Shown piece after piece: positions 1 to 11,519 of a stretch of 64,000 nucleotides of DNA. Every line of letters begins with the position of its first letter. Positions within the stretch are counted from its first letter, which is position 1. The position numbers were made by a program, and so were the translations under genes. The notes under the pieces were generated by a model. The model was given only the letters and a program-made list of their open reading frames with translations, was not told where the DNA came from and ran no database searches. The DNA comes from Tiliqua scincoides (lineage: Eukaryota > Chordata > Lepidosauria > Squamata > Scincidae), in contig NC_089824.1 in assembly GCF_035046505.1 (NCBI RefSeq), positions 32,058,274 to 32,122,273 on the forward strand, read 5' to 3'.

Positions 1-104
1 TTCAGGGAATAGACAACAGCAGACTTTAAAACCAACTTATGCTACAATTGCAAGCACATTTAATTGGAAGTAAGTTGCACTGAAATTGACAGGATTTACC
101 ACCA

Positions 105-597
105 AGTAACAGCCCAATCCTGAGCTGCCCGGAGCGCCCAGGCTCGGCAGCGCTGAAAAGGGCTGCCGCCGAATCCTGCACCTCCTGCACTACCGTGGGA
201 GGCTCCTCGGGAGAAGGGGACATTGGTCCCCTTCCCCCGAGTAAGGTAAGCAGCCCCGCAATGGGGCTACTCACTTTACCACCGGCCAAAAGGTCAGTGG
301 TAGAGTAAAGGCGCTCATGTAGGGCACGCAGCCTTGCACGAGTGCCCTGGATCCTGTGGAGCTCAGCTCCGCAGATCCTCCTCCCGTCCGCTCCCCAGCA
401 CACCTCCCGCTTGCCCCCGCTGTCCTCCCCCGTCCCTGGAACGCCTCCCCCACGCCCCCACCTCCTGTTCCGCAGCCCAGCGGTCCGGGAGACCGCCAAG
501 CCGCGGAACTTGGGCTACCACCCAGCACTAGCCCAGCACCAGCCGGTGGGAGCCCGGCGGCACTGAGTCGTGCCGCCGACCACAGGATTGGGCTCTA
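105..597. mobile_element. GC-rich palindromic-ended repeat, MITE-like
   Basis: The block starts near CCCAATCCTGAGCTGCC and ends with the reverse complement style CAGGATTGGGCTC, so it has short inverted ends of the same 'AGGATTGGGC' type as the smaller MITEs in this window. The inside is about 65-70 percent G+C. Open frames in it on both strands show no protein similarity I recognise. Confidence 0.5.
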
Positions 598-984
598 AGT
601 GTGCCTATTTTACGATGCAAAACAAACAAAATGGGAAATTTTTAGGACAAGCTGGTTTTGAATTCTAAACAACCAAATTAAAAAACAAATTTAAACCACA
701 TTCTGTATCTCTGAATATACAAGTTCATCATCCACCAATAGATTTCTGTCTGACCTTGCTCAGATAAATTCTGATTTGGAACCTGATCAGCAAGTTAATC
801 CAACCAGCACACTTTCTGTGGTGTAAAGTGAATCATGCAATTTACAGTCGCAAGTCAATAATAATTCTGTGGCTAAGCATCATTTCAACAGTTTTGAAAC
901 AGGACTGGTTATCAAAGGGTGGCTTTGGGCATGCAGTCAAAATAAATCACAACTACTTTTATATAGTTTAGCAGAGTGCTTTAC

Positions 985-1340
985 CTCTCCTGCGAATGTT
1001 GTTCCATCCACAGCATGCTCAGAGCCAAGGTCATCACTGGCTCCCCAGTGAAAGTGAATTTGCCGCAGTCTATAATTGCCAATGAGAGGACCCCCACTCA
1101 GCACTAAAAAATATAAAGCAAAACACAGCATTGTTTGAATGTTGAAAACTCTTCAAAAATTTAACATGTGTTTGAGCATTGCTGATAAATTCATTTAATT
1201 TTAAGAAAATGTGCATAGACCTGAGACATAAATCATTCAGTTATGACAGGCAAAAAAGAAACAAGAAATACGAACTGTTCACATGAAATCAGACCTACAG
1301 TGAGAAACAAAGGCTCCAACTATGCTGCAGGGAGAGAGCA

Positions 1341-1410
<70 letters not shown>

Positions 1411-4400
1411 GTGTTGGAAAAAAAGATTTCATTTCATTTAAACATGCTTTCGGACAACTATTCAGCTATTTTGCAGTGGATGAGACTGAACACTTCCGTG
1501 CAGAATGCAGGCAGAACACTCAAGCCTATTTTTCAACAGCAATGAATCTGAATATTATAAATTATAAAGAAGAAAATCTCCAATGGTGGCGAACTTAAGA
1601 CAAAAGGACCTTCTCCGGAGAATGGAAGTGTTGCAATTCATTGAGAATGTAAGGTCACCTCAGGTAAGACCTGAACACTCTTCCAAAGGCAATGGTATAG
1701 CTAGTGAGGGGGTGGGCCGTCCTGGGTACCACGCCAGAATGGGATGCCATATGAGACCCAGCCAAGACGGCAGCTGCTATGGTCTCCCTTCTGGCAGCTT
1801 CGTAATCTACCCGCAGCCCCCTTCTTCCTCCTTTGGAGGGCTTAGTTGAGCCTCCAAATGGAAAGAAATGGGGGGTAGCAGCAACATTGCAAAGCTGTGC
1901 CCACCGCCTCTAAGCTACCACCACCTCTACAACACAAAGAAGGTACTTGGCCCAGCTAGGAACATTGGCTTTTTAACCTCTCTCCATTCTCGAAGAGAGC
2001 CGAACTGATTGGCTTCTTTAGCAGCTCACAACTCGGAAGTAATTGGTGGTGACATCATCACCACCCCTGGATGCCGAAGAGTTAGTTATGATGCTGCCCA
2101 AAGCCTGGAATAAAAACAGAATTAAATCTGCCCCCAAACAAACCTGATTTATTTTCAGAGTCATCAAATTCCACACTAGTAGAGTGTCCATTGTTGAGTA
2201 TGACCTTAGCAGAAGTGGGGTCATAGTTAGGGTTGAGAGGACGCAGAGTGGGGTCATATTTGGTCTCCTCTGTTTGGATATCAATAGGAGATTGACGGTC
2301 TCCATTAGCAAGGGGAAAAACTTCCTTCCAGTGAGAAGGCCCTAAAATGCATGACGGCAGAAAAGTTGTATGTTAGAATCCATTCTACACAGTGAGAGAA
2401 ACAATGGAAAATGAGGAAAAAATCACAAGGACCTACCTGAATTTTCTTATTTTTTTCTTTAAAAAATATTATTCAGTTTATTTTTAAAAAATGGGTTGGA
2501 TTTAAAGCAATGAAAAGTATACTCCCCAGTTGTCTTTGGAGAGCTATCAGGCAGCTCTCAACACAAATAAATCTTAATTCTAATGAATTAAATACCCAGA
2601 GTTGCGGGCTAGACCACTAGGGTTGGTCATTTTCTGCCTACTTCCAGGCATTCCGGTCATTAGGAATGGAGCAAGCACCTAAAAAATTAACACACATGCA
2701 ACAGATTCAGAGAACATCAACCCATCAGCTGATCAATGTGCAAAGTACACATCTAAAACATCTCATTCCGATCCAGTGTCCTACTGGGCTGAAATTTGTG
2801 CCTCTCAACACTTTGAAAAACCATACAGTGATTCAGAACCAAATGCTGGGATACCCCCCAAAATGCAGATCGACAAGAACCACACTGACTTTGGTTTTAT
2901 GGGGTCCTCGTTCATAACGGAGCATGCTTCATGTGGTGATCTAATAGGTCCCCATCTTGATGTAGCACTGTGATGATGGGAAGACAAGACAACTGACTCT
3001 CACAGAATAAGCCTCAGATCTAGTTGATACATATAGCAGAGTGGGTGGTGAATACTGAGGTGGTATGGAGAGCTGTAGAACCATCTATTCTAGCTTTCTG
3101 TAATGCACAGTGGCCCACCAGGTGTCTGAGGGAGCACACAAGACAGCAAGACACCTGCATCCTTGTGCTACTCCCTTGCACCTGGCATTCAGATATAGCC
3201 TACTTCTAAAACCAGCATGTCACACATACCCATCATGGCCTGTAAACTGTAATGGATTTTTCATCCAGAAATCTGTCCAATCCCCTTCAAAAGGCATCTA
3301 GGCCAGACACCATCATCACATCCTGTGGCAAGGGGTTCCACAGATTTATTTCCCACTGGGTAAAAAGTTATTTTCTTAGGAGAAAGGTTCTTAGCCCAGC
3401 TCTCTCCGCGTTGTGCTCATTTTCTATTTATTTTATTTATTTATACAGGTATTTATATACTGCCTTTCTTTGGTCTCAGATTTCTCCTCAGACTTTTAAT
3501 CCAAGGCGGTTTACATAGGCAGGCTGTTCTAAACCCCCATAGGGATTTTTACAACTGAATAGTTCTAGTCTTTCATAGAACTCCTCGTCCCAGCTGGATT
3601 CCTTCCCAATCTGGCCTCTCTGGCCCTTCACCTCCCACTCTCCACTTGAAGGCAACTCCTCTCTGCCACTGAGGGTCAGCTCATCAGTATATCAGCGTGT
3701 CGTCAGTTCTCAGGTACTTCGGTTGTTTCGAACTGGCAGCCTCAGATCTTCAGGCATACAAGGTGGCAGCTCTACCAACTGAGCCAGACCTCCTGCCCTA
3801 GTCCTAAGGAACTTCTTTGCAGACAGAAGCAATCAAAATTCTGATTCCCTCACTTACAGCCTGAAGTTAGGGTTGCCAACTCTTGAAGCTATTCACGGAG
3901 ATTTTTAAAAGCAGTCTGGAGATGGATGTTTTTTCTTGGAAACTTCAGGTCAATCCTGAAGGATTGGCAACCATATGTGGTTGGTGTGCCCAGTGCAGGA
4001 CTGAGGCATAAGCATAGCAAGTTACAGTTTAGGGCTTAACAAAATTTCAGAATTTTTTGGGAGGGGCTTTACAAATGATAAGTAAGGTTAACTCACAAAA
4101 TATTACTATTTAGATTATTTATATCCTGCCTTCCCCTATGAATAATCAAAGCAGCTTACAGGGTAGTCAAAAACCAGTAACATACAAACATAAAATTAAA
4201 ATAAAATGGACAAAACTACTGGTTGGGGTGGCTGACAATTCTAGCTTTAGAAAGCACATGGATACATTCTTCCTTCCATGTACATTCTTTTTTACAAGGA
4301 GATTGGCTCCAATGTAGTTCCATCTCCTTAAGTTGTTAGAAGTGCTTCTGGTGAAACTCAAGGCTTGCTTCAGGCTGACTCTTCTTCCTCTCATTCTGTT

Positions 4401-4701
4401 CTTTTCCATTCCTTAAAAAGTTTGCTACTTAACCCCAAAGGGTATCAACAACCTATGGAAGTTCCCTGCCTGCCAGTTTTCCACTGATCAGCCAATGGAG
4501 GCTACAAGAGATGCCTATTCCAACCCAAGATCTTTCCACATCAGAGGTTCCCAAACTACAGCCTGCGGGCCAGATCTGACCCACTGATTCTGACAAATCC
4601 ATTGAGCCCAGTGGCACCATAACTGGATGTGTCCTCCACTCCTTCCTCTTCTCCACTCCCCCATCACCTTCTGCTGGGCTTGGTCACTCTCTGACAGCCC
4701 A

Positions 4702-4758
<57 letters not shown>

Positions 4759-7700
4759 AACCCTGTAGCTGCAAATACTGCCAATATTTTTTTCTCCTTT
4801 GTTAAAATTCTTTATGTGCAGAATGAACATATTATTTTATTTAAGTAATAAAATTAATTAATATTTTAATTAATATTATTTATTAATCTTAATTTATTTA
4901 ATACTCCAGCACACCATAAATACAATGGGATGTGGTCCTGACAGCTGAAGGTTTGCGGCCCTTTCCTCCATATAACTGGAGCTGATTCCCAAAAGAACTT
5001 CCCAACCCACAGTTATTACATTAGACAAATTTTCAAATTCTGGGTGACAAGAGAACATCTTGACCTCTCCCATGTCTCTACGTCTGTGGAAACAGCACAA
5101 CACCATCTCCCAGTGCTATCTGGGATGCACATTTTGTCCTACGTCAATCATGTCTCTGTGTCACCAAGATTATCTTTCAAGCTGTGCTTCATACTAGACA
5201 TGAAAAGACAGTCCATAATGGCAGCTATACAGGTACATGTTCCAGTTCTAAGAGACAGTCCTATGTCCTCTTTTGTTTGGGGCTATGTCATGTACTATAT
5301 AGAGAAATAATTTTACAAATTTTTTTACCACTGGCAAACCGACCCAGATTATGGACTGCAATACAAAATCAAAGTGCAGTACAATCCTGCGCATGTCTAC
5401 TTGCAAATAAGTCTTGGGGCACAATTCTATGCATGTCTACTCAGAAGAAACTCCTATTGTGTTTGATGGGGTTTACCCTCAGGAAAGTGTGGGTAGAATT
5501 GCAGCCTTATTAATTCAATGGGAATTATTAGCTCAATGGGACTGACTCCCAGGTAAGCATGCTTAGGAATGGCCTGCACAGGTACATTTAAACTGATTTC
5601 TTTTCTCTGCAGCCAAGACACTCTTAAAGATAAGCATGCTGATTTAATTGGTGTTCGCACTGTTGCCTAAACCTTTTTACTTCAGAGAAAGTTTGCTAAC
5701 TGCTCATCTGCTGTAGCCCTGTATTTTCTTGCTATAGATATAAAAACACACAGCAATTCAGGGAATTGCTTAGACTACAAGGTGCCACAAAACTCTTGTT
5801 TGAAACATGTAACAAAATGTGCATTAAAATGGGCACCTACATTAGCTAGTTGTTATCTGTAATACTACTTCCTGCAGTAACTCCAGTTGCATGAATTAAT
5901 TCATTTCCAGTTACATGGCATTAAAACTCATTTTGAAGTGTCCAGTTGAGTAGTTCAACAGTACTACAACTCCCAACATACCAGAGCCCCCTGACAGTGA
6001 AATAAGTGATGCCTTCACTCCTCCTCATGCAACATTATGTATGTACAGTAGAGTTGCATGAGCTCCATGTACAGCACAACACAAAGTTGTACAGCTTTAT
6101 CTTTGATCCAGGGCTTGCTACACAGACGTCATCCGAACTGCTGTTGCATCAAGATTAGATCATGCCATGCAATGTACAACTTTAAGCTAACGATGAAGCA
6201 TCTGACTTGCTCAGCAAGTTACACAGAAAACTATCCTATTGACTTCATTTTTAAAAAGACAATGACCCTCTAGGAAAAGAGTTGCCACTTTAAAAAAAAA
6301 AAATTGACATTCACTATGTGGAAAAAGTTGTCAACCTTAAATTTAATAGACTGTGGCTGCAATCCTAACCACACTTTCCTGTGAGTAAACCCCATTGAAC
6401 AAAATAGGACTTACTTCTGAGTAGACCTGGTTAGGATTGTGCCCTGTGTTTGCACATTTTTAAAGCAGTTTACTTTTGACTTTTGTTTTCAGGTGATCTC
6501 TGTGAGATTTTTAGAATGACTAACTGCAAAACAATAAAACTGAACAGTGACTGAACTGTTTTGCAGAGCCTGCACGGGTCAAGTGGGGGTGGTTTGAAGA
6601 GGCATTGTTCATTACGTTATTAGATCCTGTCTATCACAGTGAAAGTTGTCCATGTGCAAATGTACACACACACAAACTCATCTTCATCCCCAGAAGTGTA
6701 TGAATTAAATAAACATGCATTTCTTCATGCTTGCTCAGTCTCTGGTTTCTCTCTGGCACAAGATATTTAGCACTGTGATTGATTTTAAACTTGTGCATTT
6801 CGGTTCAAAGAATCATGAGGGCAGGAGCATTTTCTTCAGACCTTTCCCTACCTCCCCAATATGTGATCAGCACATAAGGTGGCAATTCCAAGCACTGTTG
6901 GGGGTAACAGAACACCAAGACCCCACACCAACTGACACGACAGAAAACCTCTTAGGTTGTGCTTTGCTGGAAGCAGCATTTTCCATTTCCAAAGCACCCT
7001 CTCTACCCTTTCTTTCACACATGGATTTTACCAGCAGGACTGGAGCAAGAGGTGCCACTGAAATCCATGGAACGGATATCTGCATCACAGCTGCTGGCTA
7101 GCAAGCCCAAATGTGTGTGGATCTGGATTTTATTTTGTCTAAGCAGGCACCCACTTTTATCCCAGGCACTGTAGCCTGTAAAAGATGTGCAGCAAACTTC
7201 AGGCAGAACTGCATTTTCAAATCTTTTCATTTTCCCCTCTCTCCCCTGGCCAAAACACCCTGAAGCAACAGTTTCTCTGTTTGCTGCTTCATGCAGTTTT
7301 GTGCTTAGAACAATCTATCATGAAATGTCAAACTTACATTGGCTAGAATGGATGTGCGATTTCTCTCTCAACTGAGCAACACTCAGAAGAGACAAAAAGA
7401 ACGTGTGAGAGGCTCAGATGTGATTTTGAGTGTCACCTGTCAAAACAGTCTTACCAAAAATGTTCTGAACTGCCTTGGAAACAACTGAGAAAGCTATAGA
7501 GCAGGGGTGGCCAAACTCACTTAATGTAAGAGCTACACTTCAGATAAACTTCAGATGTGTGAGAGCCTCAATATTTACGAAGCATTTAAGTTTTTATATG
7601 TGTTTACTTACCATGAACATTAAACTTATGTTTTAATTCACAGAATTCTCAGTTTATACCCAGTACATAATTATAAAGCTAAAAATTTCTTATTTTATTA

Positions 7701-9227
7701 ATTGTGATGTGAAAAGAAGCTCAGCCAACATATTTCTAAGAGCTGCACATTATGTGTCAAAGAGTCACAGGTGGCTCACGAGCCACAGTTTGGCACCCCT
7801 TGCTATAGAGGGAGTGAGGGAAGGAGAGAAGAGTATGCATATTGTAGAATTCCACATTAAAGAAAAAATTATTAATGCAACAATGCAAGGGGAAAAATAA
7901 ATCGAATTATGTTAAACTGCTACAGCATTGCATTACATTTAGCAACCAGAAAGAGAATATATATTAAAATATATAAAGGAACAGGAACAGGAAAACAAAA
8001 AGCAATGGATGCGCCTGGCTTGGACAATCTAGTTATCACTGTAAAGAAGTCCTTTTATCTCCAAGAAGCAGAAATGTGGTCAGACATGGGGGGCTAAAAA
8101 TCAGCCCGCTTAAGTTCATTTCCAAGTGTATTTGGCAAATTCCGATTCAGTGCCACTAGGAATCCATTCCTCCTCCCCATGAAAAGCATAACACTACAAA
8201 ACTGAACAGGATCAGACAGTGGCATAGCTAGAAGGGGTGCAAAGCACTAAGTTTTGCAGGTGGCTGAACGCACCGTGCAAGTGGCCTCCCCTTTGAAGCC
8301 ATTCCAGGCAGTGGGAGCAAAGAGCAAACAGGAGGCATTTGCCTGGCTCCCAAGGGGAGAGGAAGGGGCTGCTTGCACAACACATTCAGGTGCCTGCAAA
8401 ACTCAGTGCTTTGCACCCACTCTAGCTATGCCACTGGGATCAGAGCTAGCCAGATGTGCAAAAGTGAACTCTTCCAGAGGTTCCTGACTGTAAAGCTGTA
8501 AAGTTTTAATCTGCTTTCCAGTCCCCCCTTTTAATTAAAATGGGAAAAACTGCAGAGGTTTCTGGAGACAGAAGTGACAGGTGAAAGTCGCAACCCCCAT
8601 GCACAAATCTAACACCCACTGAGTCTCACATCTCAGGAAACAGTCAGAGGGTTGTGCTGGCTGCATGTGTGGTGGAAGTGCCCTGGAAGAGCACACTTTC
8701 CCTACTTGGAAAAGGAACGCCTTCTGAGCAGTTCTATCCAGGGATGTGCGGTGGGTGGGGAGGCATGTGAGGCAGAGCCTTCCACAGGAGTTCTTCAAAA
8801 AGTGCCACTGCCAGGTGAGTTGCCCAAGCACTAACAACTCATGCGCAGCACATGGGTTGTGAGTGCTTGGGCACCTCACACGTCAGTGGTGCTTTTTGAA
8901 GGATCCCGGTGGGGAGGCTCTGCCCCAGCTGCCTCACCTGCCTTCTCACCCACCACATATCCCTGATTCCATCACACTGGAGAGGACCACGTCCAATCTG
9001 TCTGTCCTCCACCTTGTGGGAAGCCAGAACTTGGCTACACATCACTTCTCACACAGTCACTAGTGCAAGGCAAAGTTGGCACAAGAGCACCCAGTGCCCT
9101 CCCAGAGGCTCACTGCTCCTCCTACCCCCCTAGAAGCCCCCCTCCAGCCCTGCTCCTCTTGCCCCAGAGAGCCCCCAAGGAGCTCTCCCCCCTCACCGTT
9201 GTGCTCCTCGTATCCCCAGTGCAGCAT
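985..9227 (-). CDS. CA13: Carbonic anhydrase 13, exons 1-3 (partial gene)
   Basis: Cytosolic alpha-carbonic anhydrase, which interconverts CO2 and bicarbonate. Three coding exons are visible on the minus strand: exon 1 9227-9197 ([10 protein letters not shown]), exon 2 2341-2144 (198 bp) and exon 3 1103-985 (119 bp). These are the usual alpha-CA exon lengths. All splice sites are AG/GT and the phases join cleanly. Exon 2 reads [20 protein letters not shown], the family signature. Exon 3 holds IHFHWG with the first two zinc-binding histidines, then [17 protein letters not shown] and the position next to RBIS favour CA13 over CA1, CA2 or CA3. Exon 4 and later exons, with the third zinc histidine, are not in the window and should lie past its left edge. 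The ATG was chosen because it gives the short N-terminus before WGY-EHN; it lacks the two or so extra residues of human CA13. Confidence 0.93.
1330..1408. repeat. (GA)n microsatellite
   Basis: About 80 bp of nearly pure GA dinucleotides, starting GAGAGAGCAAGAGTGAGAGA. It lies in the CA13 intron between exons 2 and 3. Confidence 0.95.
3080..3420 (-). mobile_element. CR1 LINE 3' end, diverged
   Basis: Matches the CR1 3' segment seen elsewhere in the window: GTGGCCCACCAGGTGTCTGA, a 'TCATCCAGAAATCTGTCCAAT' type block and the 'GGCAAGGGGTTCCACAGATT' type block. It is 5'-truncated, more diverged than the other copies, and lies in CA13 intron 1 in the gene's own orientation. Confidence 0.8.
3430..3800 (-). 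mobile_element. tRNA-derived SINE
   Basis: On the minus strand the head at about 3800 reads GGCTCAGTTGGTAGAGCTGC (pol III A box), followed by a GTTCGAAAC B box near 3729. The tail at 3430-3500 is the widespread reptile motif GGCAGTATATAAATACCTGT followed by an AAATA-rich end. About 370 bp. The family was not assigned. Confidence 0.7.
4080..4210. mobile_element. SINE tail fragment
   Basis: Contains TTTATATCCTGCCTTCCCCT and an 'AAGCAGCTTACAGGGTAGTC' type block, as in the 3' body of reptilian SINEs. Fragmentary. Confidence 0.45.
4706..4757. repeat. (GA)n microsatellite
   Basis: About 50 bp of pure GA dinucleotides in CA13 intron 1. Confidence 0.95.
5385..5565. mobile_element. 'Ctactcagaag' palindromic MITE copies
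   Basis: Contains GCATGTCTACTCAGAAGAAA and, about 50 bp later, CAGGAAAGTGTGGGTAGAATTG, the two arms of a roughly 90-bp near-palindromic MITE that recurs across the window. A partial second arm follows at about 5520-5565. Confidence 0.75.
6353..6445. mobile_element. 'Ctactcagaag' palindromic MITE
   Basis: Copy of the roughly 90-bp element: GCAATCCTAACCACACTTTC, then GAGTAAACCCCATTGAAC, then ACTTACTTCTGAGTAGACCT and a closing AGGATTGTGCCC. Other single copies lie at about 10312-10400, 10468-10553, 16783-16870, 19262-19340, 46660-46748, 46963-47057, 47108-47207, 54238-54297 and 59255-59338. Confidence 0.85.
7502..7802. mobile_element. hAT-type MITE with 8-bp target duplication
   Basis: 301 bp between exact CTATAGAG duplications at 7494-7501 and 7803-7810. 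Ends are CAGGGGTGGCCAAACT and the inverted AGTTTGGCACCCCTTG. The 8-bp duplication and CAGGGG termini fit hAT (Charlie-like). No transposase remains. It lies in CA13 intron 1. Confidence 0.9.
8217..8436. mobile_element. hAT-type MITE with long inverted repeats
   Basis: Ends are CAGTGGCATAGCTAGA and TCTAGCTATGCCACTG, exact inverses, between GGATCAGA duplications at 8209-8216 and 8437-8444. Inner arms (GGTGCAAAGCACTAAGTTTT and its inverse) extend the palindrome. A 99-bp internally deleted relative lies at 46506-46604. Confidence 0.93.
8739..8965. mobile_element. Palindromic MITE, probably hAT
   Basis: About 227 bp that folds back on itself: CAGGGATGTGCGGTGGGTGG at the left, CACCCACCACATATCCCTG at the right, and inner arms around the two 'AGTGCTTGGGCA' type segments. 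The 8-bp flanks GTTCTATC and ATTCCATC agree at 6 of 8 positions, consistent with an old hAT-type duplication. Confidence 0.75.
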
Positions 9228-9480
9228 GGCTAGTCTGCTAGCTGGACGTGGAAGGTGGCTGCTGCGGGCAGGTGCAAGGCCGGCTCCGGACAGAAGAGGC
9301 GCTGCAGGAGCTCTGCGACGCTCGCGGACCGATTGCGCCCAGGCGGCGCCCGCGGCGCTACTTATGCGCAGCGCGCATTGCAGTGACCGCGCTTGGCCGC
9401 CAGGGGAGCCGAGCGCCAAAGCGCACTGCTGGGGGAGTCGCGGGCGGAGCGCAATTTCTGGGGCAATGCTGCGAGAGCAA
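9228..9480 (-). promoter_or_regulatory. GC-rich CA13 promoter region
   Basis: A CpG-rich block lies immediately upstream (higher coordinates) of the CA13 start codon, in otherwise AT-rich DNA. It has many CG dinucleotides, for example around 9290-9430 with repeated GCGC and CGCG. I see no clear TATA box. By position it is the likely CpG-island promoter and 5'UTR of CA13. The long open frames on both strands here are a result of GC richness. Confidence 0.6.
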
Positions 9481-9879
9481 CAACTGCAACTGCAGTCCTC
9501 TTGCGGGCCGAGGCTTTTCTCCCCAGGAAGCAACCCCCTGGGTTCAGTGGGGTCTCCTTCCCACGGAACGAACCCAGAGGGGACAGCGCCCTGCTGGAAT
9601 ACCCACCAGTGGTCCAACTTCAGTGGGCCAAGCCAGAAGCGTGTGGGAAGATGGCAATCAGCGCGTCCCTTGGCACGAGGGGGAGCAAAAGTGGGAAGGG
9701 ACCCAGGGGTGGGTAGTCCTGTCCTGGCCTCCTGCAGATCCATCCAGACCACAGTGCGCCACGAGCACCCACTTGCCCTCATATACGTTGCATATACGCA
9801 ACAGAAATCAAATGCATACACCTGTGGGCTGGGCAGAAATGCGTTAGGCCAGTGGTCTCCCTCACATCTTACATAGAGA

Positions 9880-10560
9880 GAGTTATTCCCCTGAAGAACC
9901 CTAAAAAGATCTGCAGTGACCCATAAGAACATAAGAAAATATGTTCTCTGTCATACATACAGTGTATGACTTTGTAGAACTGATACAACTTAGAAACAGT
10001 CATCAAACAGTACTTGGCAAATGGATGTGAAACTCCCTTAATTTGTGAAGAGCTCCTGTCTATGATTAGTCTTTTCCAGATGGTGTCAAAGTGTGTATGA
10101 GTGAAAGAATTCCTGCCCACTTCCTAGTCCCTACAATTACAAATTTGGCAGCACTAAGGAATGATCCAGGAATTAACTCTGCTTAAACTTTAGAAGCAAT
10201 CACCTGTTTTTCCTCCTTAGCAGACCCCAACTTCAAAGCACAAAGGAATTGGTAAGGGTTTGAGGACTGCACCATATCCTGACAAATTTTTCAGGTTACC
10301 TCAGTGACAGCTTAATCTTATGCATGTCTACTCAGAAGTAAGTCCCATTCTGTTCAGTGGGGCTTGCTCCCAGGGACATATCTATAGGATTGTAGCCTTA
10401 ATGTGCTAGTAATAAAGGACAAGCTTCCCTGACATTAAGCCTGCCCATCATTACCTAACTTAGACCCCAATCCTTTGCATGTCTACTCAGAAGTAAGTCC
10501 CAGTAGAGTCAATGGGGCTTACTCCCAGGAAAATGTGGATAGGATCAAACCCTTAGGGCC
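9880..10560. other. Intergenic stretch with MITE copies
   Basis: Between CA13 and the CR1 piece at 10.7 kb. I see two 'ctactcagaag' MITE copies (about 10312-10400 and 10468-10553) and otherwise no recognisable gene or repeat. A 10557-10690 segment begins GGGCCCAATCCTATCCAAAT and is one arm of the other MITE family. Confidence 0.6.
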
Positions 10561-10694
10561 CAATCCTATCCAAATTTCCAGTGGTGATGCAGCCACAGTT
10601 CAGCTCTGATATAAGGGAACAAAAGTTTTCTTGGCCTCTGTGATAACTACCCCATCAAAGGATGCAGTGCACACCCCACTGGCATGGCTGCATC

Positions 10695-11450
10695 ATAAGA
10701 ACATAAGAACAGCCCCACTGAATCAGGCCATAGGCCCAACTAGTCCAGCTTCCTATATCTCACAGCAGCCCACCAAATGCCCCAGGGAGCACACCAAGAG
10801 CACAAGAGACCTGCATCCTGGTGCCCTCCCTTGTATCTGGCATTCTGACATAGCCCATTTCTAAAATCAGGAGGTCACACATACACATCATGGCTTGTAA
10901 CCCATAATGGATTTTTCCTCCAGAAACTTGTCCAATCCCCTTTTAAAGGCATCCAGGCCAGATGCTGTCACCACATCCTGTGGTAAGGAGTTCCACAGAC
11001 CAACCACATGCTGAGTAAAGAAATATTTTCTTTTGTCTGTCCTAACCCTCCCAACACTCAATTTGAGTGGATGTCCCCTGGTTCTGGTGTTATGTGAGAG
11101 TGTAAAGAGCATCTCTCTATCTACTTTATCCTTCCCCTACATAATTTTGTATGTCTCAATCATGTCCCCCCTCAGGCATCTCCTTTCTAGACTGAAGAGA
11201 CCCAAACGCCTTAGCCTTTCCTCATAAGGAAGGTGCCCCAGCCCCGTAATCATCTTAGTCACTCCCTTTTGCACCTTTTCCATTTCCACTATATCCTTTC
11301 TGAGATGTGGCGACCAGAACTGGACGCAATACTTCAGGTGTGGCCTTACCATCAATTTGTACAACAGCATTATAATATTAGCCGTTTTGTTCTCAATACC
11401 TTTTCTAATGAAGTTGTATAGGATTGGGCCCTCATTCTGCAGGATGCAGT
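10695..11450 (-). mobile_element. CR1 LINE, 5'-truncated
   Basis: The 3' tail (CATAAGAACATAAGAACAGC on the plus strand, the inverse of the CR1 octamer end) begins the copy. Farther in, the minus strand encodes the end of CR1 reverse transcriptase: KGIENKTANIIMLLYKLMVR, then HLKYCVQFWSPH and LPYEERLRRLGLFSLERR. Insertion lies between the CA13 promoter and the TMEM68-like gene. Confidence 0.93.
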
Positions 11451-11519
11451 TGCTTACTGTGTAAACACCAGTTTCAACAGCAGGCCCCCAAATGGGAACC
11501 ATTTCATGATCAGTATTCT

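Noticed and set aside
26-598. Several overlapping open frames at the left edge
   Set aside because: GC-rich repeat with inverted ends. No frame has protein similarity, and frames occur on both strands.
3700-3800. Possible tRNA gene (A and B boxes on minus strand)
   Set aside because: Boxes are part of a SINE head; the sequence does not fold into a full cloverleaf and continues into a SINE body.
9060-9932. 290- and 266-codon open frames on both strands around 9.1-9.9 kb
   Set aside because: Caused by the GC-rich CA13 promoter. Only the ten-codon exon 1 within it is supported by homology.
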